The notes under the pieces: generated by a model
What the model was told of the DNA's origin: nothing
The model's database searches: none
The model's input: the letters and a program-made list of their open reading frames with translations, nothing else
Position numbers and translations under genes: made by a program
Shown: positions 33,829-41,927 of the stretch, piece after piece
Numbering within the stretch: position 1 is the stretch's first letter
Layout of the letters: each line of letters starts with the position of its first letter
Assembly: GCF_003946115.1 (NCBI RefSeq)
Contig: NZ_RHOH01000011.1
Coordinates: 1-64,000 of the forward strand
Source: Lacticaseibacillus daqingensis
GTDB lineage: Bacteria; Bacillota; Bacilli; Lactobacillales; Lactobacillaceae
Direction of reading: 5' to 3'
DNA length: 64,000 bases

Positions 33829-34398
33829 ATGGCACACTTTGAGAAGTACCACCCCCTGCTGTCCGCACACTACCAGCTCGACTGGCTGACGCTGTACCGG
33901 CTCAAGGACATCTACCGCCTACGCCAGGACGTCGACCAGGCCGCCTTGTCCGGCCGCACCGTCGACCACTCGATCGAAGCCACCGCGCACTACGTCAATG
34001 AGGCGATGCGCTTCGTGATGGCCGACAACTCCCTCCTCTACGGCATCGGCGACCGTCAGTCCAAGGCGTTCCTCGGCAGCATCTGCCTCTGGCGGTTTGA
34101 TTCGGCAATGACCGAAGCCCAGTTGCGTTTCGAAGTCCTGCCGGAGACCCCCGCGGCTGTGATGGCAGAGATCCTGCCGCGCGTGGCCGGCTTCGCGTTC
34201 TTCGAGCTCGGCCTCAGCACCCTGTACGTGCTCCTGCCGGCCACCGCGACCGCCGAGATCGCCCAGCTGGAAGCGACGCACTTCGCCCAATCCCCCACCG
34301 ACCACACCCGCGCCCTGCCTGATGGGTCAAAGGTCCCGCTGGTGCGGCTGACCCTGACCCGCACTACCGTGGCCGAGAAGCCCGAGTTTCAGTTCTGA
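33829..34398 (+). CDS. GNAT-family N-acetyltransferase
   Basis: A 189-residue protein with a RimJ/RimL-like GNAT layout: SIEATAHYVNEAM (helix), YGIGDRQSKAFLGSICLWRFD (beta hairpin), AQLRFEVLPE and the C-terminal LGLSTLYVLLPATATAEIAQLE. The acetyl-CoA pyrophosphate loop (Q/RxxGxG/A) is weak, so activity is uncertain. The substrate is unknown. It lies 20 bases after the hypothetical gene and is probably co-transcribed with it. Confidence 0.7.
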   Translation: MAHFEKYHPLLSAHYQLDWLTLYRLKDIYRLRQDVDQAALSGRTVDHSIEATAHYVNEAMRFVMADNSLLYGIGDRQSKAFLGSICLWRFDSAMTEAQLRFEVLPETPAAVMAEILPRVAGFAFFELGLSTLYVLLPATATAEIAQLEATHFAQSPTDHTRALPDGSKVPLVRLTLTRTTVAEKPEFQF

Positions 34399-34457
34399 CA
34401 TTCGCCTGACGCCCAAAGACACTGGGCCAACTCAACGGCCCCAAACGCCGGGCCAGA

Positions 34458-34504
34458 TAAAACGGCGCCCCTGCCCACCCTCACTTAGGGTTAGCAGGGG
34501 CGCC
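34458..34504 (-). terminator. Terminator hairpin with TAAGTGAG-type loop
   Basis: GGCGCCCCTGC and GCAGGGGCGCC form an 11-bp perfect stem; inside, minus strand CCC-TAAGTGA-GGG forms the tip. TTTTAT follows on the minus strand, so it ends the lipoprotein gene; it also faces the GNAT gene. Confidence 0.75.
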
Positions 34505-34530
34505 GTCTGCTGTTCTGGTTAACTCGCCCG

Positions 34531-35415
34531 CTACAGCGGAAAATTGACGCCATCCCAATCGTCGATCCGCTCAAACGAAAACTGGTCACGCGCCATCGGA
34601 ATATCCACGCTGGTGCCGTTTGGGATCAAACACATCTGGTCAGCCTCAAGAGCGGTTTTGTAAAGGCTCCCGACAGGCGTCGAAGTGGCATCATCAGTGG
34701 CGATGACGAGGTCCATCGCCACCAGGCCATCCATGTCTGCCCCCATGCCGGGCTCGTCATCAAGCGACAGGGTGGCCACATCAGCGGCCACTAAGGCGCC
34801 CGCCATGGGTTGGTCAAACCCCTTAATGTTGATCAAAAGCGCCCCATCGCTTTTAACCCAAATATCGCCCCCTGAACCATGCCAATGCCCGGCCAGGTAA
34901 ATGCGCTGCTGGGTAAACATCGCGCCTGCTTGTGGGACCCCGAGAACATTCGTTAATTTCGGTGTCGCCGCAGCGCTTGATTCCGATGCCGCGGCAGCAC
35001 TTTCCGCCGCCGACTGCTGCGCGACCTTTTTTTGCGCGGTGACAATTTTAGCCTGTAACTGGGTCAACTTCGTGTGAAGCGACCTGGCCCCATGCTTAAC
35101 CTTAAGCGCGGCCTTAACTGTCGCCACTGCTTGATCAAACTGCTGTTTTTCCAAGTCACGCGCGGCCTTTAGATACCCTTCCGTTTGCTTCAAGTATGCC
35201 GCGGCCCGCGTACTCTTCCCATTCTCGTCCAGCGCATTGCTAAAATAGCTATTGGCCTTTTCGAGATCGTTTTCAGCCACGGCATCTAACCCACGACTGA
35301 TCGACCGCGCGTCATTAGGCGCCTGCGTTGGTGTGCTGCTTTGACCACAGCCACCTAATAACCCCACTGTCATCAACAAAGCCATCGTGCCTTGAACCCA
35401 CAAACGGTGTCCCAT
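34531..35415 (-). CDS. Lipoprotein of unknown function with TPR-like helical region
   Basis: A 294-residue exported protein. ATG 35415 follows GGGGGATG and opens a signal peptide ending in lipobox LLGGC (Cys about residue 22). Residues 35-125 look like helical repeats (RGLDAVAENDLEKANSYFSNALDENG), then an Ala/Ser-rich linker (QQSAAESAAAASESSAAATP), then a beta domain (155-294) with HWHGSGGDIWVKSDGALLINI. Similar architectures occur in surface lipoproteins of lactobacilli. Function unknown; monocistronic between two hairpin terminators. Confidence 0.8.
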   Translation of the reverse strand: MGHRLWVQGTMALLMTVGLLGGCGQSSTPTQAPNDARSISRGLDAVAENDLEKANSYFSNALDENGKSTRAAAYLKQTEGYLKAARDLEKQQFDQAVATVKAALKVKHGARSLHTKLTQLQAKIVTAQKKVAQQSAAESAAAASESSAAATPKLTNVLGVPQAGAMFTQQRIYLAGHWHGSGGDIWVKSDGALLINIKGFDQPMAGALVAADVATLSLDDEPGMGADMDGLVAMDLVIATDDATSTPVGSLYKTALEADQMCLIPNGTSVDIPMARDQFSFERIDDWDGVNFPL

Positions 35416-35500
35416 CGAATCATCCCCCAAGTTAACAGCCCTCACCGCCACAATCCATTCGCCTCTAATTATATGCGAGTTGGGTAGAGAAGGCTATTTG

Positions 35501-35540
35501 GCACCAAAAAATCCGCTGCGCCCAGCGGATTTTTTGGTGC
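35501..35540. terminator. Perfect 18-bp bidirectional hairpin
   Basis: GCACCAAAAAATCCGCTG and CAGCGGATTTTTTGGTGC around a 4-base loop. Confidence 0.7.
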
Positions 35541-35547
35541 GTTGTCG

Positions 35548-35858
35548 ATGACAGCACGTCTTCTTTCCAATCTTCGTCGAGCGCCGCAAAGCAACGCAGA
35601 CGTGTCGTGCTTCCGTTCGGCTTCGCCTCGCTCCGCAGGTCTCATGAAGCTGCGCTGCATGAGACAGCTACGCAAACGCCCTCGGACCTAAGTGCGAGTC
35701 CAAGGGCGTTTGCGTATCTGTCTGTTCGAACGAAGTGAGGTACAGACAGACATGCGTTAGAAAGGCTAGTCAGCCTGCTAAGTACGCTTCACCTCCGTCC
35801 GGCTACGCCGAACTCCGGTGGCGCGCAGGCTTCGCCGGCACGCATGCGCTGCTCTGGT
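35548..35858 (+). repeat. Mosaic intergenic repeat, copy 3
   Basis: CTTTCCAATCTTCGTCGAG, CGCAAAGCAACGCAGACGTG, TTCCGTTCGGCTTCGCCTCG, hairpin CAAACGCCCTCGGACC-TAAGTGCG-AGTCCAAGGGCGTTTG (about 35674-35720), GTTCGAACGAAGTGAGG, CAGACATGCGTTAGAAAGGC, CTGCTAAGTACGCTTCACC, GGCTTCGCCGGCACGCATG and the end GCTCTGGTTT. It runs directly into the stop codon of the following leftward permease gene. Confidence 0.75.
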
Positions 35859-37316
35859 TTACAAGATCGCCAGCACCACGAAATTCAGGATGAACCCAAC
35901 GCTGACGATGGCCAGGATCGGGTGAATGTCTTTGGCTTTGCCGGTGATCAGCTTGACCAGGCAGTAGAAGATGAAGCCGGCGGCGATGCCGTAGGAGATG
36001 TTGTAGACGAAGCCCATGACTACGGAGGCCATGAAGGCTGGCACGGCTTCGGCCAGGTCGGCCCAGTCGATTTCCTTGAAGCTACCCATCATCATGACCC
36101 CGACCAGGACCAGCGCTGGGGCAACGGCTTGGGTCGGCACAACGCTGATGAGCGGCGCGAAGACGGCGGAGATCAGGAAGGCGCACGCGGTGGTGACGGC
36201 GGTCAGGCCGGTGCGGCCACCGGCGCCGATGCCGGCGGCGGATTCCACGTAGGTGGTGGTGTTACTGGTCCCGACGATCGCGCCGATGGAGGTCGCGATG
36301 GAGTCAGCGAACAGCGCCTTATCCATCTTGGAGGAGAAGCCGTGGCCCTCTTCCATCGCCTTTTCGTCTGCCATGGAGAAAATCCCGGTGCGTCGGCCGG
36401 TCCCGATGAAGGTTCCCAACGTATCGAAGGTGTCGGAGAAGCTGAAGGCAAAAATCGTCATGAGCGACATCACGATCTTGTTTGCGCCGGTGAACAGCGA
36501 GCCCATGCCATCGCTGCTGAAGGCGGCCCCGAAGGTCGTGCCCAGCTGGTGGATGGAGCTGCCCAGGGAGTTGGCGCTATCGAAGGAGAGGCTCGTCACA
36601 CCCATTGGAATGCCGATGATCGTGGTGGCAATGATCCCGATCAAAACGGCGCCTGGGACCTTTTTGACCACGAGGACGGTCATGAGCACCAGCCCGATCA
36701 GCGCGAGGATCACACCAGGCTGGGTGAAGTTGACCAGGCCGGGCACGATGCCGCCGCCGGTGACCACGCCGGTAACGCCGCCCTTGTAGCTCGTGGTGGC
36801 CGCATTGTACGCCGCGTTGTTGATGCTCAGAATGTTCGAGCTGTCGGAGGTGAACTGGAGGAAGCCGGCGTTCTTCAGGCCGATGTAGGCGATGAAGACC
36901 CCGATCCCGCCGCCGATGGCATGCTGCATCACTTCAGGGATCGCCATGATGATCATCTTGCGGACCTTGGTGACGGTGATCAGCACGTTGATCAGGCCAC
37001 AGATGAAGACCAGGGCCAGCGCCTGCTGCCAAGAATACCCGAGGGCAAACACCACGGTGTAGGTGAAAAAGGCGTTCAGGCCCATGCCCGGCGCCAACGC
37101 GTATGGCACGTTGGCGAACAGCCCCATGACCAGTGTCCCAACGGCACTGGCGATGATGGTTGCGAGGAACACTGCCTGGGACGGCATGCCGGCCAGGGAG
37201 AGGATCTGCGGGTTAACGAAGAGAATGTACGACATTGCGAAGAACGTCGTGAGCCCCGCCATAATTTCGGTTGATACTTTGGTATTATTCGCCTTAAGCT
37301 GAAAGAATTTTTCCAT
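35859..37316 (-). CDS. NCS2-family purine (guanine/hypoxanthine or adenine) permease
   Basis: A 485-residue permease of the AzgA-like NCS2 branch with about twelve to fourteen transmembrane segments. Signature parts: TEIMAGLTTFFAMSYILFVNPQIL at the start, ALAPGMGLNAFFTYTVV, SFSDTFDTLGTFIGTGRRTG and GTSNTTTYVESAAGIGAGGRTGLTA. It imports purine bases by proton symport. ATG 37316 follows GAAAGGGTG. A PurBox-like sequence about 100 bases upstream suggests PurR control; no purine riboswitch fold was recognised. The stop codon abuts repeat copy 3. Confidence 0.92.
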   Translation of the reverse strand: MEKFFQLKANNTKVSTEIMAGLTTFFAMSYILFVNPQILSLAGMPSQAVFLATIIASAVGTLVMGLFANVPYALAPGMGLNAFFTYTVVFALGYSWQQALALVFICGLINVLITVTKVRKMIIMAIPEVMQHAIGGGIGVFIAYIGLKNAGFLQFTSDSSNILSINNAAYNAATTSYKGGVTGVVTGGGIVPGLVNFTQPGVILALIGLVLMTVLVVKKVPGAVLIGIIATTIIGIPMGVTSLSFDSANSLGSSIHQLGTTFGAAFSSDGMGSLFTGANKIVMSLMTIFAFSFSDTFDTLGTFIGTGRRTGIFSMADEKAMEEGHGFSSKMDKALFADSIATSIGAIVGTSNTTTYVESAAGIGAGGRTGLTAVTTACAFLISAVFAPLISVVPTQAVAPALVLVGVMMMGSFKEIDWADLAEAVPAFMASVVMGFVYNISYGIAAGFIFYCLVKLITGKAKDIHPILAIVSVGFILNFVVLAIL

Positions 37317-37412
37317 GCTGCACCCTTTCGTTCGCGTTTGATAGAATCAGTTTACCGAGCGATCGGGAAAATTGCAAGTTAAAATCCGGTTTATTTTGAT
37401 TACTTTAATTTT

Positions 37413-37425
37413 AATGTTCGTGTTT
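37413..37425 (-). promoter_or_regulatory. PurBox-like sequence upstream of the purine permease
   Basis: Minus strand AAACACGAACATT agrees with AWWWCCGAACWWT at 11 of 13 positions, within an AT-rich region about 100 bases upstream of the permease start. Confidence 0.35.
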
Positions 37426-37438
37426 TAATCGAGCCAAT

Positions 37439-37459
37439 AAAAAAGCCGCACACGGCGGC
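37439..37459 (-). terminator. Terminator of the D-2-hydroxyacid dehydrogenase gene
   Basis: Minus strand GCCGC, loop, GCGGC then TTTTTTATT, eight bases after the stop. Confidence 0.7.
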
Positions 37460-37467
37460 GATCACAG

Positions 37468-38463
37468 TTAGCGCGGGTGCACCTCGGTTTCGGTGGCCCC
37501 CACGGTCAGGAATTCGATCAGGTAGTTCAACGAGAACTCCACCATGTTTTGCACGGCGGTTTCCGTCAGGTACGCGATGTGCGGCGTCAGCACAACGTTC
37601 GGCATTGCGCGCAAACGGTCCCATGTCGGGTCCTCAAAGCGGCCGGTTTCCTTCAGCGTCAGCAGGTTGGCCGATTCCCGCTCGTAGGTATCGATCCCAG
37701 CCCCACCGAGTTGCTGGTGCTCAAGCGCGTGTAGCAGGGCCTGCGTGTCGATCAGATTGCCGCGTGCCGTGTTGATGAGTAGCGCGTTCGGCTTCATTTT
37801 GGCCAGCTCAGCGGCACCGATGATGTGGTCGTTGGCGGCAATACCGGGAATGTGCAGGTCGATCACATCCGCCTGCGCGAACAGCTCATCCAGCTCAACG
37901 TACTCACAGGCCAGGCTGTCATCCTGCACCGGGTGTGGGTCGTAGGCGAGCACCTTGGCGCCGAAGCCGTGGAACAGCTTGATCGCCGCGCGACCGATAC
38001 GGCCGGCACCGACCACGCCCACCGTCTGCTGGGCGAGCTCGCGACCCAAGAACGCCGTGGCGGCCTGATAGTCGCTCGCGGCCAGCTTGGCCTCTACCTC
38101 ACCCAGTCGCCGTAGCAGGTGCAGCGTCGCCGTCACCGCGAATTCCGCGATGGCATTGGGCGAGTAGGCCGGCACATTGGCGATACGGATGCCGTGCGCT
38201 TGCGCCGCCGCCAGGTCGATGTTGTCCGTCCCCACGTTGCGAATGGTCAAAAAGCGAATACCGAGCGCCGCCATTTTGGCGAACATCGTCTGGCTGTACG
38301 GCGTCGTCTGCAACACGTTGATGCCATCGAAGCCCGCGGCCCAGTCGATGGTGGTGTCATCCAACAGCTCTTGGTGGATCTCAAGCGTGTGGCCGGTCGT
38401 GGCCTGCCACTGGGTCATGTAAGGGATCTCGTCGTCATGGGCACCGTAAACAATGATCTTCAC
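37468..38463 (-). CDS. D-2-hydroxyacid dehydrogenase (D-lactate dehydrogenase family)
   Basis: A 331-residue NAD-dependent enzyme of the D-LDH/VanH/HicDH group. Cofactor motif TVGVVGAGRIGRAAIKLF (about residue 150); catalytic Arg in INTARGNLIDT (about 235), Glu in GIDTYERES (about 264) and His in LTPHIAYLT (about 296) are all present. It reduces pyruvate or other 2-keto acids to D-2-hydroxy acids. The GTG at 38463 follows AGGAG with nine-base spacing. Divergent from a ddl gene 184 bases away; D-lactate is the substrate needed if that ligase makes D-Ala-D-Lac. Confidence 0.92.
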   Translation of the reverse strand: MKIIVYGAHDDEIPYMTQWQATTGHTLEIHQELLDDTTIDWAAGFDGINVLQTTPYSQTMFAKMAALGIRFLTIRNVGTDNIDLAAAQAHGIRIANVPAYSPNAIAEFAVTATLHLLRRLGEVEAKLAASDYQAATAFLGRELAQQTVGVVGAGRIGRAAIKLFHGFGAKVLAYDPHPVQDDSLACEYVELDELFAQADVIDLHIPGIAANDHIIGAAELAKMKPNALLINTARGNLIDTQALLHALEHQQLGGAGIDTYERESANLLTLKETGRFEDPTWDRLRAMPNVVLTPHIAYLTETAVQNMVEFSLNYLIEFLTVGATETEVHPR

Positions 38464-38647
38464 GCAAACTCACTCCTGTGGTTGAATTTAGATTGTGTCC
38501 AGTATATCGAATGTGTCTAGGCTTGGCTAGCAAACCTCACCCCGCTCTCATTCAAAAAATGATTTGTTCTGTATCATAACAGTACCCGTCCATCCCTCAG
38601 TTGTGTTATGCTTAAGGTTCTAAAACTATCGGGAGGTTTTAATACCT

Positions 38648-39709
38648 ATGAAAATTGTCGTTTTAGCCGGCGGGCGGAGCACCGAGCGGAACGTGTCGAT
38701 CTCCAGCGGCTACCGGATCACCAACGCCCTGCGTGACATGGGGCACCAAGCTACCTTCATCGACCTGTTCCTCGGTTACGACCTGCCAGACGGCGCCAGC
38801 GCGGATTCCGTTTTCGCCGACGCCAACACCAGTAAGGACCTGAAGATCTCCGATGCCGTCCTCACCGATGACGACATCAACGCGATGCGCACCGACGGCT
38901 CCACCCAGCTGTTCGGCCCGAACGTCCTGGCCATCTGCAAGGCCGCCGACATCGTGTTCCTCGGCCTGCACGGCGGTGATGGCGAAAACGGGAAGGTCCA
39001 AGCCGTGCTTGACCTGAACAACATCCGCTACACCGGCAGTGGCTCGACCGCGTCCGGCATCACCATGAACAAGGTGTACAGCAAGGAGATCATGCTGTAC
39101 CACGGCATCCAAACCGCCGCGTTCGTTGAGATCACGAAAGATCAAGGTGCAACCGGCCACACCCTGCCGTTTGCCTACCCGGTCGTCGTCAAGCCAACCT
39201 CTGGCGGTTCCAGCGTCGGCACCCACATCGTGCATGACGCCGCCGAGCTCGAAGACAGCCTGGTGGACGTCTTCCGCTTTGACAACAGCGCCATCATCGA
39301 AGCCTTCGTCACCGGTCGCGAATTCTCGCTTGGCGTTGTCAACGGCCACGCCTTCCCTGCGATCGAGATCAAAGTGCACGATGGCTGGTACGATTTTGAG
39401 CACAAGTTCCAGGAAGGCCACACCGACTTCATCACCCCACCGGACGACCTCGATGACGCCGTTCACGCCGAAATGAAGCGCGTCGCCGTCCAAACCATGA
39501 AGGTGCTCGGCCTGCAAAACTACGGCCGCGTGGACTTCTTCACCAATGACGACGGCGTCTGGGTGATCGAAGCCAACAACCTGCCGGGTATGACCCCGCT
39601 GTCCCTGCTCCCACAGGAAGCCGAAGCGGAAGGCGTCGCGTACGGCGACCTCGTTGAAAGCATCGTGCAGGGGAAGATCAAGCTTTATGAAGATGGGATG
39701 ACGAACTAA
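38648..39709 (+). CDS. ddl: D-alanine--D-alanine (or D-lactate) ligase, F-type
   Basis: A 353-residue ATP-grasp ligase for the peptidoglycan terminal dipeptide/depsipeptide. Glu and Ser of the catalytic triad are seen in [15 protein letters not shown] and [15 protein letters not shown]/metal residues in GRVDFF and [15 protein letters not shown]. The omega-loop residue equivalent to Tyr216 of E. coli DdlB (in FYDYEAKY) is Phe254 here (WYDFEHKF). In lactic acid bacteria Phe at this place marks D-Ala-D-Lac ligases and intrinsic vancomycin resistance (established for Leuconostoc and several lactobacilli). Its TAA merges with repeat copy 4. Confidence 0.9.
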   Translation: MKIVVLAGGRSTERNVSISSGYRITNALRDMGHQATFIDLFLGYDLPDGASADSVFADANTSKDLKISDAVLTDDDINAMRTDGSTQLFGPNVLAICKAADIVFLGLHGGDGENGKVQAVLDLNNIRYTGSGSTASGITMNKVYSKEIMLYHGIQTAAFVEITKDQGATGHTLPFAYPVVVKPTSGGSSVGTHIVHDAAELEDSLVDVFRFDNSAIIEAFVTGREFSLGVVNGHAFPAIEIKVHDGWYDFEHKFQEGHTDFITPPDDLDDAVHAEMKRVAVQTMKVLGLQNYGRVDFFTNDDGVWVIEANNLPGMTPLSLLPQEAEAEGVAYGDLVESIVQGKIKLYEDGMTN

Positions 39710-39711
39710 CC

Positions 39712-39985
39712 AGAGCGAAACAAAGCGCACTTAGCAGACTGGCTAGCCTAGCAAACGCCCTTGGACCCCGCACTTAGGGTCCAAGGGCGTTTTCGTAGCT
39801 AGACACGTCTGCGTTGCTTTGTGTAGCTCGACGAAGACCGGAAAGAAGTAAGCATGCCCTGTTGCGGAGCGAGGCGAAGCCGAACGGAAGCAAGTCGGAA
39901 AGTATACCACCAAGGTTTCACAGTCAAAAGCCCCCGGGAAAAGCTTGCGCCCGGGCTTAGGCGCGAGTGGCAGGATGGCCTAGAC
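39712..39985 (-). repeat. Mosaic intergenic repeat, copy 4 (reverse orientation)
   Basis: Directly after the ddl stop: CCAGAGCGAAACAAAGCGCA, CTTAGCAGACTGGCTAGCC, hairpin AAACGCCCTTGGACCC/GGGTCCAAGGGCGTTT (39749-39792) with minus-strand loop TAAGTGCG, CTGCGTTGCTTTG, CGAAGACCGGAAAG, then the second module with hairpin GCGCC-TAAGCCCG-GGCGC (39947-39964 complement) and GAGTGGCAGGATGG. Same modules as copies 1 and 6 in opposite orientation. Confidence 0.75.
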
Positions 39986-40035
39986 CGCACCAACATAACC
40001 ACGGAGCTCAACAATCTATAGCGAAAAGCAAACTA

Positions 40036-40068
40036 AAAAGCGGCCAACCCGACAGTTTGGCCGCTTTT
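40036..40068. terminator. Bidirectional hairpin upstream of the flavin oxidoreductase gene
   Basis: AAAAGCGGCCAA and TTTGGCCGCTTTT with an 8-base loop; T-runs on both strands. Confidence 0.65.
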
Positions 40069-40174
40069 GATTTGCAACGAGACGTATCATTTGGCGCCAC
40101 GCCGCACCTAGGCTACCATAAGTACAAGGCCGCAAGCACCGACCCGCGGCCCCAGAAAGACGGAGGAATTGGAT

Positions 40175-41197
40175 ATGACCAAGAAAATTGGGTTCCTGAG
40201 CTTTGGCTTCTGGCAGAAGAACAATTCCGTGGTAAAATCCGCGCAGCAAAGCTACGAGGAATCAGTTGAGCTGGCGGTTGAGGCCGAGAAGCTCGGTGTC
40301 GATGGCGCATGGTACCGTGTGCACCACTTTGCCGATCAGATCGGCACGCCCTACCCACTGATGGCGGCGATCGGCGCCAAGACGAACAAAATCGAGATCG
40401 GTACCGGGCTCGTGGACATGCGCTACGAGAATCCGTTCATGATGGCGGAAACCGCGATGTCCACCGATATTTTGACCCAAAATCGGGTGCAACTCGGCGT
40501 CGGCCGGGGCTCCCCGGAGCAGGTGCAGGACGGCTGGCGCTACTGGGGTTACGACTACACTGAGGAAGAAATCAAGGACGTCGCGCGCGCCCGCACACTG
40601 AAGTTTCTGGAGCTCCTGAAGGGCGAGCCGTTCGCTGAGCCTAACGCGATGCCGATGTTTCCGCAAGAGCCAGGCCTGCGCCGACTGGAACCTTTTTCCC
40701 CAACGCTGCAACAGCGGATCTGGTGGGGGGCTGGGAGTCAGGCGACTGCGATCTGGGCGGCCGAACACGGCATGAACCTGCAGTCCTCCACGCTGGTCAA
40801 CTACGAGACCAGCGAGCCATTCCACGTGCAACAGGCCAAGCAACTGCGCGCGTTCAAAGCGGCCTGGGCCAAGGCGGGGCACCCGTTCGCGCCGCGCACT
40901 CTGGTGACGCGCTCCATCATGCCGATCGTCAGCGACCTCGATGCGCGCCTGTTCGCCAACGGTAGCCAGACGCAAGATGAAGTCGGCTACCTCGCCTACC
41001 ACCAGAACCCGACCATTTTCGGCAAAACCTTCGTGGGCGAGCCGGACAAGCTGGTCAAGGAGCTGGCGGAGGACGAGGCCATCAAGGAAGCCGACACCGT
41101 GCTGATCACCATTCCGTCCACGCTGGGCATTGACTACAACGTGCACGTGCTGGACACCATCATGAAAGACATCGCGCCAGCGTTGGGCTGGCGGTAG
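40175..41197 (+). CDS. LLM-class (luciferase-like) flavin-dependent oxidoreductase
   Basis: A 340-residue TIM-barrel monooxygenase-like protein using FMN. Family features: KIGFLSFGFWQ strand 1, VDGAWYRVHHFADQIGTPYPLMAAIGAKT, IEIGTGLVDMRYENPFMMAE and VQLGVGRGSPEQV. Substrate unknown; related proteins act as flavin reductases or alkanal-like monooxygenases. ATG 40175 follows GGAGGAA at eight-base spacing; an in-frame TTG lies six bases earlier. Monocistronic; its terminator is the palindrome that also contains a parS-like site. Confidence 0.88.
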   Translation: MTKKIGFLSFGFWQKNNSVVKSAQQSYEESVELAVEAEKLGVDGAWYRVHHFADQIGTPYPLMAAIGAKTNKIEIGTGLVDMRYENPFMMAETAMSTDILTQNRVQLGVGRGSPEQVQDGWRYWGYDYTEEEIKDVARARTLKFLELLKGEPFAEPNAMPMFPQEPGLRRLEPFSPTLQQRIWWGAGSQATAIWAAEHGMNLQSSTLVNYETSEPFHVQQAKQLRAFKAAWAKAGHPFAPRTLVTRSIMPIVSDLDARLFANGSQTQDEVGYLAYHQNPTIFGKTFVGEPDKLVKELAEDEAIKEADTVLITIPSTLGIDYNVHVLDTIMKDIAPALGWR

Positions 41198-41204
41198 TCA
41201 CGGG

Positions 41205-41234
41205 CCGGCCGTGTTCCACGTGGAACACGGCCGG
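41205..41234. promoter_or_regulatory. parS-like site inside a 30-bp palindrome that may also terminate transcription
   Basis: CCGGCCGTGTTCCAC / GTGGAACACGGCCGG is a perfect 30-bp palindrome. Its centre, TGTTCCACGTGGAACA (41212-41227), is a known parS variant. The palindrome starts seven bases after the oxidoreductase stop and runs into TTTATTATTG, so it can also fold as a terminator. Confidence 0.75.
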
Positions 41235-41349
41235 TTTATTATTGTGTGGAAGGGTGTTACCGCTGCAGATTGGTGAGAAGCGACAACGAAGCTATCTCGG
41301 TTTTCTGTTCGGGTCCCTGCGTACGTTTCTCATAATTCCCGTCACCAAT

Positions 41350-41379
41350 TTGGCGACTTTTCGTTCCACATGTTATACT
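41350..41379 (+). promoter_or_regulatory. Promoter of the antisense RNA opposite the holin-like toxin
   Basis: TTGGCG (41350-41355) and TATACT (41374-41379), 18 bases apart. Confidence 0.65.
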
Positions 41380-41385
41380 CTAGGG

Positions 41386-41517
41386 GAGTTAAAAAAGCCG
41401 ATGACGCAATGCGCCACCGTCAAGGCAAGGCCGGATTTCTCCGGTAGCTAGCCGACTACGTTATAACTTGACGTCATAACCGTTCCCATGCTGGCCAGCA
41501 CGAACGGTTATTTTTTT
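41386..41517 (+). ncRNA. Antitoxin RNA of a type I toxin-antitoxin locus
   Basis: From the promoter at 41350 an RNA of about 130 bases would end at the hairpin TAACCGTTC/GAACGGTTA followed by seven T (41477-41517). The T-run is complementary to the last codons of the toxin gene on the other strand, so toxin mRNA and this RNA overlap tail to tail, the usual par/Fst-like layout. A 16-codon frame at 41401 is probably incidental. Confidence 0.65.
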
Positions 41518-41591
41518 GTGTCGTTTTTCATGATTGCCACAATCAGGCCGCCAAAAGCGATCATCAGGGACAGCGCTTCGAAAACGCTCAT
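41508..41591 (-). CDS. Holin-like type I toxin, 27 residues
   Basis: The frame reads MSVFEALSLMIAFGGLIVAI followed by MKNDTKK: one transmembrane helix and a basic tail. It closely resembles the putative holin-like toxins (Hol_Tox) of lactobacilli, which share the start (M-x-V-F-E-A-L). ATG 41591 follows GAAAGGAG. Expressed alone such peptides depolarise the membrane; translation is held down by the antisense RNA from the opposite strand. Too short for ordinary gene calling. Confidence 0.8.
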   Translation of the reverse strand: MSVFEALSLMIAFGGLIVAIMKNDTKK

Positions 41592-41764
41592 GAGTGCTCC
41601 TTTCAGAGCAACAACCCAAGAGAACCATAGGCATCACCCCCATCTTTCGATTGAAGCTAGCCACCGTCCGGCTTTTCCTTGTCTCAACCATCATACTGGA
41701 AAAGGCAAAAATACGCGAAAAACGCTCTGGTCGCTTCTCATAATTCGTCCCCCTTCCTCCCCGG

Positions 41765-41896
41765 TTGACACCACCCTGCGCGGCATGCGATACTACTTGC
41801 GGTGCCAAACCACGACTAGGGAATGGGATCGGCGCTTCGGCGTTCTGAAGGTCGCTGCACCTGGTCACTGCCACGAGCTTGCTCGTGGCTTTTTTA
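41765..41896 (+). ncRNA. Candidate independent small RNA with promoter and terminator
   Basis: TTGACA (41765-41770) and GATACT (41789-41794), spacing 18, are followed about 100 bases later by a clean terminator GCCACGAG-CTTG-CTCGTGGC-TTTTTT (41870-41895). Internal hairpin GGCGCTTCGGCG. No ribosome site with a credible frame. Function unknown; it may be a second antitoxin-like RNA or a relic leader. Confidence 0.5.
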
Positions 41897-41927
41897 TTGC
41901 CGCGTGGCGACGTTTTCCTTTTTCCCA

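Noticed and set aside
35469-35675. 68-codon minus-strand frame within repeat copy 3
   Set aside because: Entirely composed of repeat modules and the terminator hairpin.
35844-37274. Long plus-strand frame opposite the purine permease
   Set aside because: Asp/Gly/His-rich translation typical of antisense to hydrophobic GC-rich genes; no start signals.
37317-37467. Purine riboswitch upstream of the permease
   Set aside because: The three-helix purine aptamer with its conserved loops could not be found.
39927-39958. CCCGGGAAAA near 39935 as a third Noc box
   Set aside because: It is part of a GCCCCCGGG/CCCGGGC hairpin of repeat copy 4 and lacks the ATTT arm.
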